From Methanobacteriota archaeon (lineage in GTDB: Archaea > Halobacteriota > Methanomicrobia > Methanomicrobiales > Methanoculleaceae), in contig JAENYE010000008.1 in NCBI GenBank assembly GCA_016841955.1, positions 1-60,478 of the forward strand: a stretch of 60,478 nucleotides of DNA. The letters run 5' to 3'. Positions 8,800 to 16,080 of the stretch are shown here, one piece after another; the stretch's first letter is position 1; every line of letters begins with the position of its first letter. A program made the translations under genes and the position numbers. Below the pieces are notes generated by a model. That model was not told the DNA's origin. It did not search any database and was given only the letters and a program-made list of their open reading frames with translations.

Positions 8800-9294
8800 T
8801 CAGGAGGAGGAGCGCATCTCTTTGAGGCGCTGTTCAAGGCTGGTGCTGTGCGAACCCATCCAGTAGAGTTTCCGGCACACGGGGCACCACGAGAACTCCT
8901 TCCCCCGGGCCGACCGCGGGGCGTAGCGTGCCTCCCGGATCTCCCGGATGGTGGCCGGCCGGAGGCGCGTGTTGCAGAGCGAACAGCGGCTCATCCGGAT
9001 CTCGGGCTCGATGAGCCCGAGGTCGGCAACCTGCCGGATCTGGGCCATGATCTCTTCGGATGCTATGTAGACCGCCTGCGTCCCACCCCGGCGTGCGAGC
9101 TCCCGGTCCCGGGTCAGGAGGAGCCGGTCATCCCGGGCGGCGATCTCGAGAAGGAGCGTATCTTCCCGGGTGCTGCCGGGGGAGAGGCTGTTTGCGCTCA
9201 TGGTGTCGTAGCCCATGAACCGGAGGTAGCGGGTGAGCGTCCCGAGCATCCTGTCGGTCAGGAACTTCCGGCGTTCACTCGATCTCCGAGACAT
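8800..9294 (-). CDS. Mut7-C RNase-domain (PIN-like) protein with zinc ribbon
   Basis: A 164-residue protein. The N-terminal part (FLTDRMLGTLTRYLRFMGYDT, then DDRLLLTRDRELARR) is the Mut7-C domain, a PIN-fold predicted RNase with conserved acidic residues. The C-terminal part has two CxxC pairs (CSLCNTRL and CPVCRKLYW) forming a zinc ribbon. A role in RNA turnover is inferred from the family. ATG at 9294 lies inside the 3' end of the AmmeMemoRadiSam gene (20-bp overlap), so the two are co-transcribed and probably translationally coupled. An in-frame ATG at 9336 is less likely. Confidence 0.8.
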   Translation of the reverse strand: MSRRSSERRKFLTDRMLGTLTRYLRFMGYDTMSANSLSPGSTREDTLLLEIAARDDRLLLTRDRELARRGGTQAVYIASEEIMAQIRQVADLGLIEPEIRMSRCSLCNTRLRPATIREIREARYAPRSARGKEFSWCPVCRKLYWMGSHSTSLEQRLKEMRSSS

Positions 9295-10288
9295 ACTCGA
9301 TGCGCCCGCCGCATTCCGTGCAGGTATGGTCGTCAAGCCCCGTTATCCGGACCGCGTATCCCGCCCGCTCGATGACGGGGCTGCCGCAGGCGGGACAGTA
9401 GGTGTTCTCGTAGGGGTGGCCTCCGACGTTGCCGAGATACGGGTAGCGGATCCCGAGTTCTTTTGCACGCTCGTAGATCTTCTCGAGTTTCCCGACCTCG
9501 GTCGGTCTGGTCTCTCGCATCTTGTATTCGGGGTGGAACCGGGTGAAGTGCATCGGGGTGTCGGGGCCGAGGTTCTCGAGCACCCACCGGATGAGCGTCT
9601 CCATCTCTTCCATCGAGTCGTTCTGCCCCGGGATGACCAGCGTGACCGTCTCGACGTGCAGCCCGAGCTCCTTTGCAAGCGTCGTCGCATCGAGGACCGG
9701 CTGCAGCCGCCCCCCGCAGACCTTCCGGTAAAAGGTGTCGGAGAACGATTTGAGGTCGACGCGGAAGGCGTTGAGCATTCCCGAGATCTCGCGGAGCCCT
9801 TCTTCGGTGATGTAGCCGTTCGTGACGTAGACGGTCCCGAGACCCTTTTTTCGCGCCAGCGTCCCCATCGCAAGCGGGTACTCGTGCCAGATGGTGGGCT
9901 CGTTGTAGGTCCAGGCGATGCTTGCGGAACCCGACCCGATCGCCCGTTCCACGCCCTGTTCCGGGCTGATGTCCCGGAGCGACTGCATCTCCAGGGTCTC
10001 CTGGGAGATGTGCCAGTTCTGGCAGTGCTTGCAGTGGAAGTTGCACCCGATGGTCCCGAGCGAGTAGGAGAGGGTTCCGGGCAGGAAATGGAAGAGCGGC
10101 TTCTTCTCGATGGGGTCGACCGCTTCGGCGATGACTTTGCCGAAGGTGGCGGCGTAGAGTGTACCACCGCGGTTGATGCGAACGCCGCAGACCCCCTGTT
10201 TGCCCTCGCGTATGGTGCACCGGTGAGCGCAGAGCGAACAGCGGACGGTGTTGTCCTCCAGTTTCTGGTAAAGTCGCGCCTCGTGCAT
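9275..10288 (-). CDS. amrS: AmmeMemoRadiSam system radical SAM enzyme
   Basis: A 337-residue radical SAM protein with the cluster motif CNFHCKHCQNW (Cx3Cx2C). An N-terminal cysteine region (CSLCAHRCTIREGKQGVC) is typical of AmrS, and a C-terminal zinc site (CPACGSPVI plus CTECGGRIEY) is present. In other genomes the family is linked to AmmeMemo (AMMECR1, Memo) proteins of unknown chemistry; neither partner is seen here. GGTGAT precedes the ATG. It sits between the zinc-ribbon microprotein and the Mut7-C gene, all on the minus strand. Confidence 0.9.
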   Translation of the reverse strand: MHEARLYQKLEDNTVRCSLCAHRCTIREGKQGVCGVRINRGGTLYAATFGKVIAEAVDPIEKKPLFHFLPGTLSYSLGTIGCNFHCKHCQNWHISQETLEMQSLRDISPEQGVERAIGSGSASIAWTYNEPTIWHEYPLAMGTLARKKGLGTVYVTNGYITEEGLREISGMLNAFRVDLKSFSDTFYRKVCGGRLQPVLDATTLAKELGLHVETVTLVIPGQNDSMEEMETLIRWVLENLGPDTPMHFTRFHPEYKMRETRPTEVGKLEKIYERAKELGIRYPYLGNVGGHPYENTYCPACGSPVIERAGYAVRITGLDDHTCTECGGRIEYVSEIE

Positions 10289-10340
10289 ATGATCACCGGG
10301 TGAGGGGAACCATGATATTTATCACTGTGGGGCGGGTGGG

Positions 10341-10490
10341 CTACCGCTTACCCCGCTCTTCGTCTTCTTCATCGTACTCGACGACCAGCGCTCCGCGGTA
10401 CCCGCAACGCTTGCACCGGTAGATACAGCCGGTATAGCCGCCGGTAACCGCCCAGACCTCCGTGGAACCGCATACAGGGCAGTGCAGCAT
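10341..10490 (-). CDS. 49-residue zinc-ribbon microprotein
   Basis: A short gene encoding MLHCPVCGSTEVWAVTGGYT... with a second CKRCGYRG and an acidic tail (EYDEEDEERGKR). Two CxxC pairs 24 residues apart are a classic zinc ribbon. Similar tiny ribbons in archaea are usually uncharacterised. It is 52 bp upstream of amrS on the same strand and may be the first gene of that operon. An AT-rich stretch at about 10501-10525, shared with the divergent pyrH gene, probably holds the promoter. Confidence 0.7.
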   Translation of the reverse strand: MLHCPVCGSTEVWAVTGGYTGCIYRCKRCGYRGALVVEYDEEDEERGKR

Positions 10491-10537
10491 CTTCACAACA
10501 GGTATATGAGTGATATTAGGGATAATAGTAGGGTGGA

Positions 10538-11242
10538 ATGAAGAAGATCGTGATCTCTCTGGGCGGCTCGGTTCTGGTCCCTTCGCTTGAATCGAACAAT
10601 ATAAGTCGATATGTCTCTGTTCTGAAAAAGATCGCCGGAGGGTGCCGGATTTTCATCGTCGTCGGCGGCGGCGGGGAGGCACGCCGGTACATCCGGGTTG
10701 CCCGCGACCTCGGTGCCGGCGAGGCGGCGGCGGATGAACTCGGTATCATGGTGACGCGGCTGAACGCACGTCTGCTCATCGCCGGACTCGGGGATGCGGC
10801 CTACCCGCGCGTTGCAGAGAACTATACGGAAGCACGCGAGTTTGCAGAGACCGGAAAGATCGTCGTCATGGGCGGCATCACCCCGGCGCAGACGACCGAT
10901 GCGGTATCTGCGGTCCTCGCCGAGAGCGTCGGTGCCGACCTCCTCATCAACGCCACGTCGGTCAATGGGATCTACAGCGCCGACCCGAAGAAGGATGCCG
11001 GTGCGGTGAAGCACGAGCGCCTCACGCCGCAGGAACTCCTCGATATCATCACCGGGAGCAGGATGGATGCGGGCGCCAACACGGTGCTCGACATCGTGGC
11101 GGGGAAGGTCATCGAACGGTCCGGCATCCCGCTTCTGGTGCTTGACGGCCGCGACCCGGAGAACCTCTACCGGGCGATCGTGGAGGGGACCTACACCGGC
11201 ACCCTCGTGAGTAAAGATTCTTCGAACCCCCTGCTGTCCTGA
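10538..11242 (+). CDS. pyrH: UMP kinase (archaeal PyrH)
   Basis: Phosphorylates UMP to UDP in pyrimidine nucleotide synthesis. It has 234 residues with the amino-acid-kinase fold: KIVISLGGSVL phosphate loop, VVGGGGEARRY, VVMGGITPAQTTDAV, ADLLINATSVNGIYSADP, and a C-terminal DG-RDP-x-NL block. The short N-terminus fits archaeal UMP kinases. The Shine-Dalgarno is GGGTGG immediately upstream. It is divergent from the zinc-ribbon gene. Confidence 0.93.
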   Translation: MKKIVISLGGSVLVPSLESNNISRYVSVLKKIAGGCRIFIVVGGGGEARRYIRVARDLGAGEAAADELGIMVTRLNARLLIAGLGDAAYPRVAENYTEAREFAETGKIVVMGGITPAQTTDAVSAVLAESVGADLLINATSVNGIYSADPKKDAGAVKHERLTPQELLDIITGSRMDAGANTVLDIVAGKVIERSGIPLLVLDGRDPENLYRAIVEGTYTGTLVSKDSSNPLLS

Positions 11243-11297
11243 ACCTCTCCTCCATCGGCAACTATTTTTGCCCGTCTTTCCAACGTATGGTGGTACG

Positions 11298-11372
11298 GGG
11301 GCAGTAGGGTAGCCTGGTCCATCCTAGAGCGTTTGGGACGCTTTGACGGCAGTTCGAATCTGCCCTGCCCCA
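11298..11372 (+). tRNA. tRNA-Pro (anticodon TGG)
   Basis: Acceptor arms GGGGCAG and CTGCCCC with discriminator A, D arm GGGTAGCCTGGTCCATCC, anticodon loop TTTGGGA (TGG), T arm GGCAG-TTCGAAT-CTGCC. CCA is not encoded and no intron is seen. An AT-rich ACTATTTTT (11261-11269) is a plausible TATA box. The 3' end is only 6 nt before the nth start codon. Confidence 0.95.
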
Positions 11373-11378
11373 TCAGTT

Positions 11379-12035
11379 ATGAACCGCGAGGCCGCCTGCG
11401 AGGTCTACCGCCGTCTTCTTGCGCAGTATCCCGTCGTCGACGACAGGCGCCACTTTATCGACTTCTCTAACCCATATGAAGCGCTGATCCTCACCATCCT
11501 CTCCGCGCAGACGACGGACCGCGCCGTCAACGCCGTCCGCGACACCCTCTTCTCCCGGTACCCGACGCCGGAGGCGCTCGCCCGCGCGGAGCCCGAGGAG
11601 GTGGAGCCGCTCATCAAGAGCATCGGGTTCCACCACACGAAGGCCCGCTACATCGTCGAGACGGCTAGAATTCTCGTCTCCGACTTCGGCGGCGAGGTTC
11701 CGCGGACGATGGAGGAGCTGCGGTCGTTCCCCGGGGTGGGGAGGAAGACCGCGAACATCGTCCTCTCCCACGCGTTCGGGATCAACGTCGGCATCGCCGT
11801 CGACACCCATGTCCGCCGGGTCTCAAAGAGGATAGGGTTCACCGACAGCACCAACCCCGATATCATCGAGCGCGACCTCGTGGCACTCTTCCCGCAGGAG
11901 GCCTGGCGGGACATCAACTATCTCCTGATCCGCCACGGGCGTGCTATCTGCACGGCGCAGAACCCGAAGCACGAGCAGTGTATCGTCGCGGACCTCTGCC
12001 GGTACTACCGGGAGCTGCAGGGTGGGGAGAAGTAG
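11379..12035 (+). CDS. nth: Endonuclease III (DNA glycosylase/AP lyase)
   Basis: Base-excision repair glycosylase/AP lyase for oxidised pyrimidines. It has 218 residues, with the helix-hairpin-helix LRSFPGVGRKTANIVL carrying the catalytic Lys, and the catalytic Asp in VDTHVRRVSKR. The C-terminal cluster loop normally has four cysteines spaced C-x6-C-x2-C-x5-C. Here it reads C191-x6-H198-x2-C201-x5-C207, so the second ligand is His. The ATG is 6 nt after tRNA-Pro, so the mRNA 5' end is probably set by tRNA 3' processing. No Shine-Dalgarno is visible. Confidence 0.92.
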   Translation: MNREAACEVYRRLLAQYPVVDDRRHFIDFSNPYEALILTILSAQTTDRAVNAVRDTLFSRYPTPEALARAEPEEVEPLIKSIGFHHTKARYIVETARILVSDFGGEVPRTMEELRSFPGVGRKTANIVLSHAFGINVGIAVDTHVRRVSKRIGFTDSTNPDIIERDLVALFPQEAWRDINYLLIRHGRAICTAQNPKHEQCIVADLCRYYRELQGGEK

Positions 12036-12160
12036 GCTGCCAGGTGGCGGTTCCGTCCCGTGATGGCGGAGGGATGATGGGTTGGTCGCGACGGTGACAG
12101 AACATGACGCACCCTCGGTCAGCCGTGCTCTGAACTGTTGTTCTCCGGAACCTCGCAAAT

Positions 12161-12200
12161 CCCATCCACGGATTTTCACCTGATGTCGCCATGGCGAGTG
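12161..12200. repeat. Half copy of intergenic palindrome family
   Basis: CCATCCACGGATTTTCACC followed by TGATGTCGCCATGG is a type-B end and core without its matching right arm. It stands 80 bp before a full copy in the same orientation. Confidence 0.6.
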
Positions 12201-12242
12201 GGAACAGGGAAGGGTGAGTCTGATCCAGGTCGGTCACATAGC

Positions 12243-12368
12243 CCCATCCACGGATTTCCACCTGATATCGCCATTGGGGGAGGGGCTGACGGGGAGGGGG
12301 GAGTATTCCCCCCTCCCCTGTCCCCACCCCCCTCCGTGGCGATTTCCCCACGGTCCAGTGTACCGGGC
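12243..12368. repeat. Full intergenic palindrome, cassette-free form
   Basis: Type-B end (CCATCCACGGATTTCC), outer arm GATATCGCCA (12264-12273), inner arm GGGGAGGGGGG (12291-12301), loop AGTATT, inner arm CCCCCCTCCCC (12308-12318), outer arm TGGCGATTTC (12337-12346), then the type-A end (CACGGTCCAGTGTACC). It contains no hairpin cassette and shows the basic frame. It lies between nth and the Pit gene; nothing suggests coding. Confidence 0.8.
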
Positions 12369-12391
12369 TCTTTCACAGTTCCTACTAATTT

Positions 12392-12485
12392 CCAGAGTTT
12401 GAGCACCGTCCGGTGCCGGGGGGGCAGGAGCACGAGCACCGAAGGTTTGCGAGTTGCGCAGCCCACTGAAAATCCGTGGATGAGG
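12392..12485. repeat. Degenerate hairpin cassettes and inverted type-B end
   Basis: GAGCACCGTCCGGTGCC and GAGCACCGAAGG match the cassette hairpins of the family. They are followed by CACTGAAAATCCGTGGATG, a type-B end in inverted orientation. The 587-bp gap 12036-12622 therefore holds several nested or decayed copies and no gene. Confidence 0.55.
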
Positions 12486-12622
12486 TTATGCAACTGCTGG
12501 ATTTGCAGGGTTATATGAACCAGCCAGACTTTGTCCTGCGAAGTTCAATCCTCACATGGTTCGATTAAGAAGAGTTGCGAGCGGCCGGACAGAGAACCAG
12601 TTCACCCACGAACCCTGCTTTC

Positions 12623-13807
12623 TCAAAAAACCCCGCCGACCAGAGCCCGGGCGATAAGATAACACCCTCCGGCCACGACCGCCGCCGCCGGGATGGTCAG
12701 GACCCACGCGATGAGAATCTCGCGGACCACTCCCCACTTGACAGCCGAGTAACCGCGCGTTGCGCCGACGCCCATGATCGCGCCGGTTGTCGCATGGGTC
12801 GTCGAGACCGGGACGCCGAAGGCGGTCATCAGCGAAAGGACGCCCCCGGCGGCTGTCGATGCGGCAAAACCCTGGTAGGGCCGGATCCTGGTGATCCGGT
12901 TGGCCATCTTGTCGATGACCCGCCATCCCCCTAAGAGCGTTCCGAGCGATATGGCGAGCGAGGATGCGAGGATGACCCAGAGCGGGACGGAGAAATCGGC
13001 GATCAGCCCGCCGGCAAGGAGCATGGCGGTGATGATGCCCATCGCGTTCTGGGCATCGTTGCTGCCGTGGCCGATAGCCTGAAACGATCCCGAAAAGATC
13101 TGGAGATTTTTAAAGAGGCGGGATAAGCGCCGTGGAGGATGATTGCGGAAGATGTAGGCGACGAGGGTGCCGAGGGCAAACGCGGATATGAGGCCGAGCA
13201 TGGGGGAGATGACGATGAAGATCAGGACCGCCAGGATGCCGCTTATCTTCAAAAACCCGGTTGCAATGGCGAGCGGGATGACCACCGTCACCCCGATGAG
13301 TCCGCCGAGGATGAGGTTCCACGGCCTGAACTCGCCCCTATGATGCGCAAACGCACCCGTGACAAGCGCACCGAGGGTTGCGCCGGCGAACCCGTAGAGG
13401 ATAACCTGCCCGATGAACGCAAGCGGCGGCCAGAGTACCGCCCCCGTTCCGGCGGCTGCAATGCTGGCACCGAGAAGCCCCCCGATCAGGGCATGGCTGC
13501 TTGAAACCGGGATCCCGAGGAGCGAGGTCGCGAGGACCCAGAGCACCGCGCCGACCAGGGCCATGAGGATCAGCGTAGGCGTAAGGAATGATGGGTCGAC
13601 GATCCCCCTCCCGATGGTTGCCGCAATCGCCGTGGTGAAGAGAAGAGGGCCGAGGAGGTTGAAGACCCCTGCGAGGAGCACCGCCTGCAGGGGCGTTAAG
13701 GCTTTGGTCGCGATGATGGTGGCGATCGAATTTGCGGCATCGTTCAAGCCGTTTGCAAAATTAAAGAGTAGTGCGAGAAGGATGCCGAGGATGATGATCG
13801 GGTCCAT
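12623..13807 (-). CDS. pit: Inorganic phosphate transporter, PiT family
   Basis: A 394-residue membrane protein with about 10-11 hydrophobic segments. The duplicated PiT signature occurs as NFANGLNDAANSIATI near the N-terminus and GHGSNDAQNAMGI near residue 215. Paired PVSSSHA and PVSTTHATTG loops belong to the transport core. It imports phosphate, usually as metal-phosphate with H+ or Na+. ATG at 13807 gives the usual start (MDPIIIL). It lies 5 bp after the DUF47 gene and shares its promoter. Confidence 0.92.
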   Translation of the reverse strand: MDPIIILGILLALLFNFANGLNDAANSIATIIATKALTPLQAVLLAGVFNLLGPLLFTTAIAATIGRGIVDPSFLTPTLILMALVGAVLWVLATSLLGIPVSSSHALIGGLLGASIAAAGTGAVLWPPLAFIGQVILYGFAGATLGALVTGAFAHHRGEFRPWNLILGGLIGVTVVIPLAIATGFLKISGILAVLIFIVISPMLGLISAFALGTLVAYIFRNHPPRRLSRLFKNLQIFSGSFQAIGHGSNDAQNAMGIITAMLLAGGLIADFSVPLWVILASSLAISLGTLLGGWRVIDKMANRITRIRPYQGFAASTAAGGVLSLMTAFGVPVSTTHATTGAIMGVGATRGYSAVKWGVVREILIAWVLTIPAAAVVAGGCYLIARALVGGVF

Positions 13808-13812
13808 AGCGA

Positions 13813-14442
13813 TCAGGAGTGTCTGATAGCTATATCGCTCAGGACATTTGCGACGTCTTCGCACTTATCGGTCGCCATCTCCAGGTTCTCGTAAATATCC
13901 TTGAGTTTGATGATGGTGATCGCATCCTCCGTCTTGAAGAGGTCCCTGATGGCATGACCGAGGACATTGTCCGCGACGTTCTCCAGGCGGTTCACCTCTA
14001 TGCACCGTTCCTCGATCAGGCCCGGGTTCTTTATTGTCCGGATGCCGTTGACGGCTTTCTCGATCTCGACGACACTCAACCGGATCAGTTTTGCAAGCTG
14101 GACCATCGAGTCGTCGGTCTCGGTGATGCCGTAGCTGTACATCTGCTGTGCAGTGCCGTCGATGTAGTCGAGAATGTCGTCAAGCGCCGACGCAAGGCGG
14201 GAGATCTCTTCCGACTCGAGCGGCGTGATGAACGTCCGATTCAGCTGCTCGTAGATCTCGTGCGTGATCTCGTCTCCCTGGTGCTCGATCTGCTTCATCC
14301 TATGACACTGCTCTTTCACGTTCTCGAAGTTCTCGACGAATTCGACGAGCAGATCGGCTGCGGAAACGACCGTCTGGGCCATCCTGTCAAAGAGATCAAA
14401 AAAAACCTTATCCTGAGGGATCACCCACTCCTTAATGCTCAC
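13813..14442 (-). CDS. DUF47 / PhoU-like Pit accessory protein
   Basis: A 209-residue all-helical protein of the DUF47 (PhoU-related) family. It carries typical E-x-x-D metal-binding helices (KQIEHQGDEITHEI and RLENVADNVLGHAI). These proteins are thought to control the adjacent Pit transporter; that role is inferred from the family and the 5-bp spacing. The start is GTG (14440-14442), 32 nt after a TATA-like CTATATAG. No Shine-Dalgarno is visible. Confidence 0.9.
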   Translation of the reverse strand: MSIKEWVIPQDKVFFDLFDRMAQTVVSAADLLVEFVENFENVKEQCHRMKQIEHQGDEITHEIYEQLNRTFITPLESEEISRLASALDDILDYIDGTAQQMYSYGITETDDSMVQLAKLIRLSVVEIEKAVNGIRTIKNPGLIEERCIEVNRLENVADNVLGHAIRDLFKTEDAITIIKLKDIYENLEMATDKCEDVANVLSDIAIRHS

Positions 14443-14445
14443 AAT

Positions 14446-14486
14446 GATCGCTATGAAGTTTTTTCTTCAGGGGCTATATAGCGATC
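14446..14486 (-). promoter_or_regulatory. Pit operon promoter with 9-bp inverted repeat
   Basis: Perfect arms GATCGCTAT (14446-14454) and ATAGCGATC (14478-14486) enclose a small GAAG-TTTTTT-CTTC hairpin. The distal arm overlaps the TATA box (CTATATAG, 14474-14481) and the proximal arm falls at the predicted transcription start. This is a likely operator for a phosphate-responsive repressor; the factor is unknown. Confidence 0.55.
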
Positions 14487-14657
14487 GATCATACCGCCCG
14501 GGTGGGCGGCAGGATATGGTGAAATGGGGGTAGATGGAAATGCGAGGCCCCGTAGCGGACGCATCGGTTGCTCCCCGGGAGCGTTCGGCACAGATTGCCC
14601 GGGTTCACTGCAGGCTGCTCCCGCACCGCCACACTGCGCCGCCGCGCCCGCCCGCTC

Positions 14658-14885
14658 TCATTCCGCGGCCTTCGCGAGGGTATTGCGGATGAAGTCGAGG
14701 TCGGCCTCCTTTACCGCGACCTCATAGAGCATCGTCCCGAGGCCGGAGCAGGGCTTCGTGAACGGCAGCAGGACCTTCTGCCGCCGGATTTGGAGCCCGA
14801 CGAGCACGGGTTCTGCAGGAGAATACGTGCCGGCGTCCTTCGAGACCCCTGTCGCCACCCCCTCGCCGCACCAGAGGACAACCAT
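14658..14885 (-). CDS. Hypothetical protein, possibly real
   Basis: A 75-residue reading frame (MVVLWCGEGVATGVSKDAG...) with a balanced composition and a plausible alternation of beta strand and helix (VLVGLQIRRQKVLLPF, then ADLDFIRNTLAKAAE). I do not recognise a family. It is divergent from the nitroreductase gene and the two share the ATATATA at 14884-14890. No Shine-Dalgarno is seen. The region 14487-14657 before its stop holds nothing recognisable. It could be a chance frame. Confidence 0.35.
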   Translation of the reverse strand: MVVLWCGEGVATGVSKDAGTYSPAEPVLVGLQIRRQKVLLPFTKPCSGLGTMLYEVAVKEADLDFIRNTLAKAAE

Positions 14886-14914
14886 ATATAGGAGACGATA
14901 CGATGCGGGCCCCA
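14884..14914 (+). promoter_or_regulatory. TATA box of nitroreductase gene (leaderless)
   Basis: ATATATA at 14884-14890 lies 30 nt upstream of the ATG at 14914, which fits a leaderless transcript. Confidence 0.5.
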
Positions 14915-15456
14915 TGGCCACCACAAAACTCTCTATGAAGGACTTCGAGGGTTTCCTTGACCTCGCGCGGAACCGCTACAGCGTCCAGTCGTTTACGAAG
15001 GATCCCGTCGAGGACGAGAAACTCGGTGCGGTGCTCGATGCCGCCCGTCTGGCCCCGACGGCGGCGAACCGGCAGCCCTTCCGGTTCATCGTCATCCATA
15101 CCGCCGGGAAGGAAGACGAACTCGGGCGCATCTACGGCAAAGCGTTCTTCCGGGATGCGCCCGTCCTCATCTGCGCCTGCACGGTGCCTTCGGAGGCATG
15201 GACCCGCTCCGACGGGAAAAACTACAGCGATGTGGACGTGGCAATCGCCATCGACCACCTGACGCTCGCGGCCACGAGCCTGGGTCTTGGGACCCACTGG
15301 GTCGCCGCCTTCGATATCGGCGCGGCACGCGAGGTTCTGGGCATCCCCGGGGACGTCGAGCCGGTCGCGTTCACCCCGCTCGGGTATCCCGCCGACCGGC
15401 CGCAGGCAAAGCGGCGCAAGGGGGTATCGGAACTGGTGCGCTACGAGCACTGGTGA
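14914..15456 (+). CDS. Nitroreductase family protein
   Basis: A 180-residue flavin oxidoreductase of the nitroreductase fold. Evidence: the N-terminal FMN-phosphate loop (RNRYSVQSFTKDPVEDEKL), APTAANRQPFRFIVI, an ATSLGLGTHWVAAF block, and the C-terminal PLGYPADRPQAKRRKG that closes the FMN site. Such proteins reduce quinones, nitro compounds or flavins with NAD(P)H; the physiological substrate here is unknown. An in-frame ATG at 14935 is an alternative start, but the TATA spacing favours 14914. Confidence 0.9.
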   Translation: MATTKLSMKDFEGFLDLARNRYSVQSFTKDPVEDEKLGAVLDAARLAPTAANRQPFRFIVIHTAGKEDELGRIYGKAFFRDAPVLICACTVPSEAWTRSDGKNYSDVDVAIAIDHLTLAATSLGLGTHWVAAFDIGAAREVLGIPGDVEPVAFTPLGYPADRPQAKRRKGVSELVRYEHW

Positions 15457-15532
15457 GCGGGAGCGGCGTGTATCGACCGCTCCTGTGCCGGAGAGGGTAA
15501 AGATTATCGTATGCCGGGCGGATACTCGGGCA

Positions 15533-15932
15533 TGAAGCCGTACGGAATGCCGGGTCGCCCGCCCTGGCGGCTTTAGCCGCCCTCCTCATCATGCCCTGCT
15601 CCGTCTCGGGTGCGACGCCCCCGCTGCTCCCTGATCTTGCGGTCTTGGTATCGAACGACACCCTCTCCCAGAACGAAGACCTTGACGTCGCCGCCACCTG
15701 GAGCCGGGACGCGAGTTTCTACCGTCCCCCGGAGAGTGTTGATGCGCGTATCTACAGCGTCGCTTCCGGCTCGCTCGTCGCCGGGTATACAATCCCGGAG
15801 GATGCACGTGCGGCCCCCGACGGCAGCACCCGGCATTTCCACGGGGTGATAGCATCCTCGGAGTTGCCGGCAGGGAGGCTCTTGCTCGTCGTCATCGACG
15901 CCGGTCTCAGCCTGCTGCTGAGGCGCCCGTGA
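15533..15932 (+). pseudogene. Broken small secreted protein
   Basis: The start codon at 15533 (MKPYGMPG...) leads into a stop after 14 codons. A shifted frame continues as a textbook signal peptide (SPALAALAALLIMPCSVSGA) and a beta-rich domain to the stop at 15930-15932. A single indel near 15552-15565 separates the two. The mature part has no recognised family. It could be a true pseudogene, a sequencing error, or a gene starting at the internal ATG at 15591. Confidence 0.4.
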
Positions 15933-16080
15933 GGGGAGGCGGTGCCGCCGGCCGGCTGTTCCCCGTACTCCGTGCCCGCCTGCATCTCTGCCGGTGGGGA
16001 CCACCCCGTAGGAGCCTGCATTTCCGGCGGCATTTTATCACCGGTTCACTTAATGTCTGCAGCAACCAACTATTCTCCAA

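Noticed and set aside
12140-12600. Coding frames in the nth-pit gap
   Set aside because: Several frames of about 100 residues exist on both strands but are made of repeat sequence (Pro/Gly/Arg-rich) and repeat between loci with the element.
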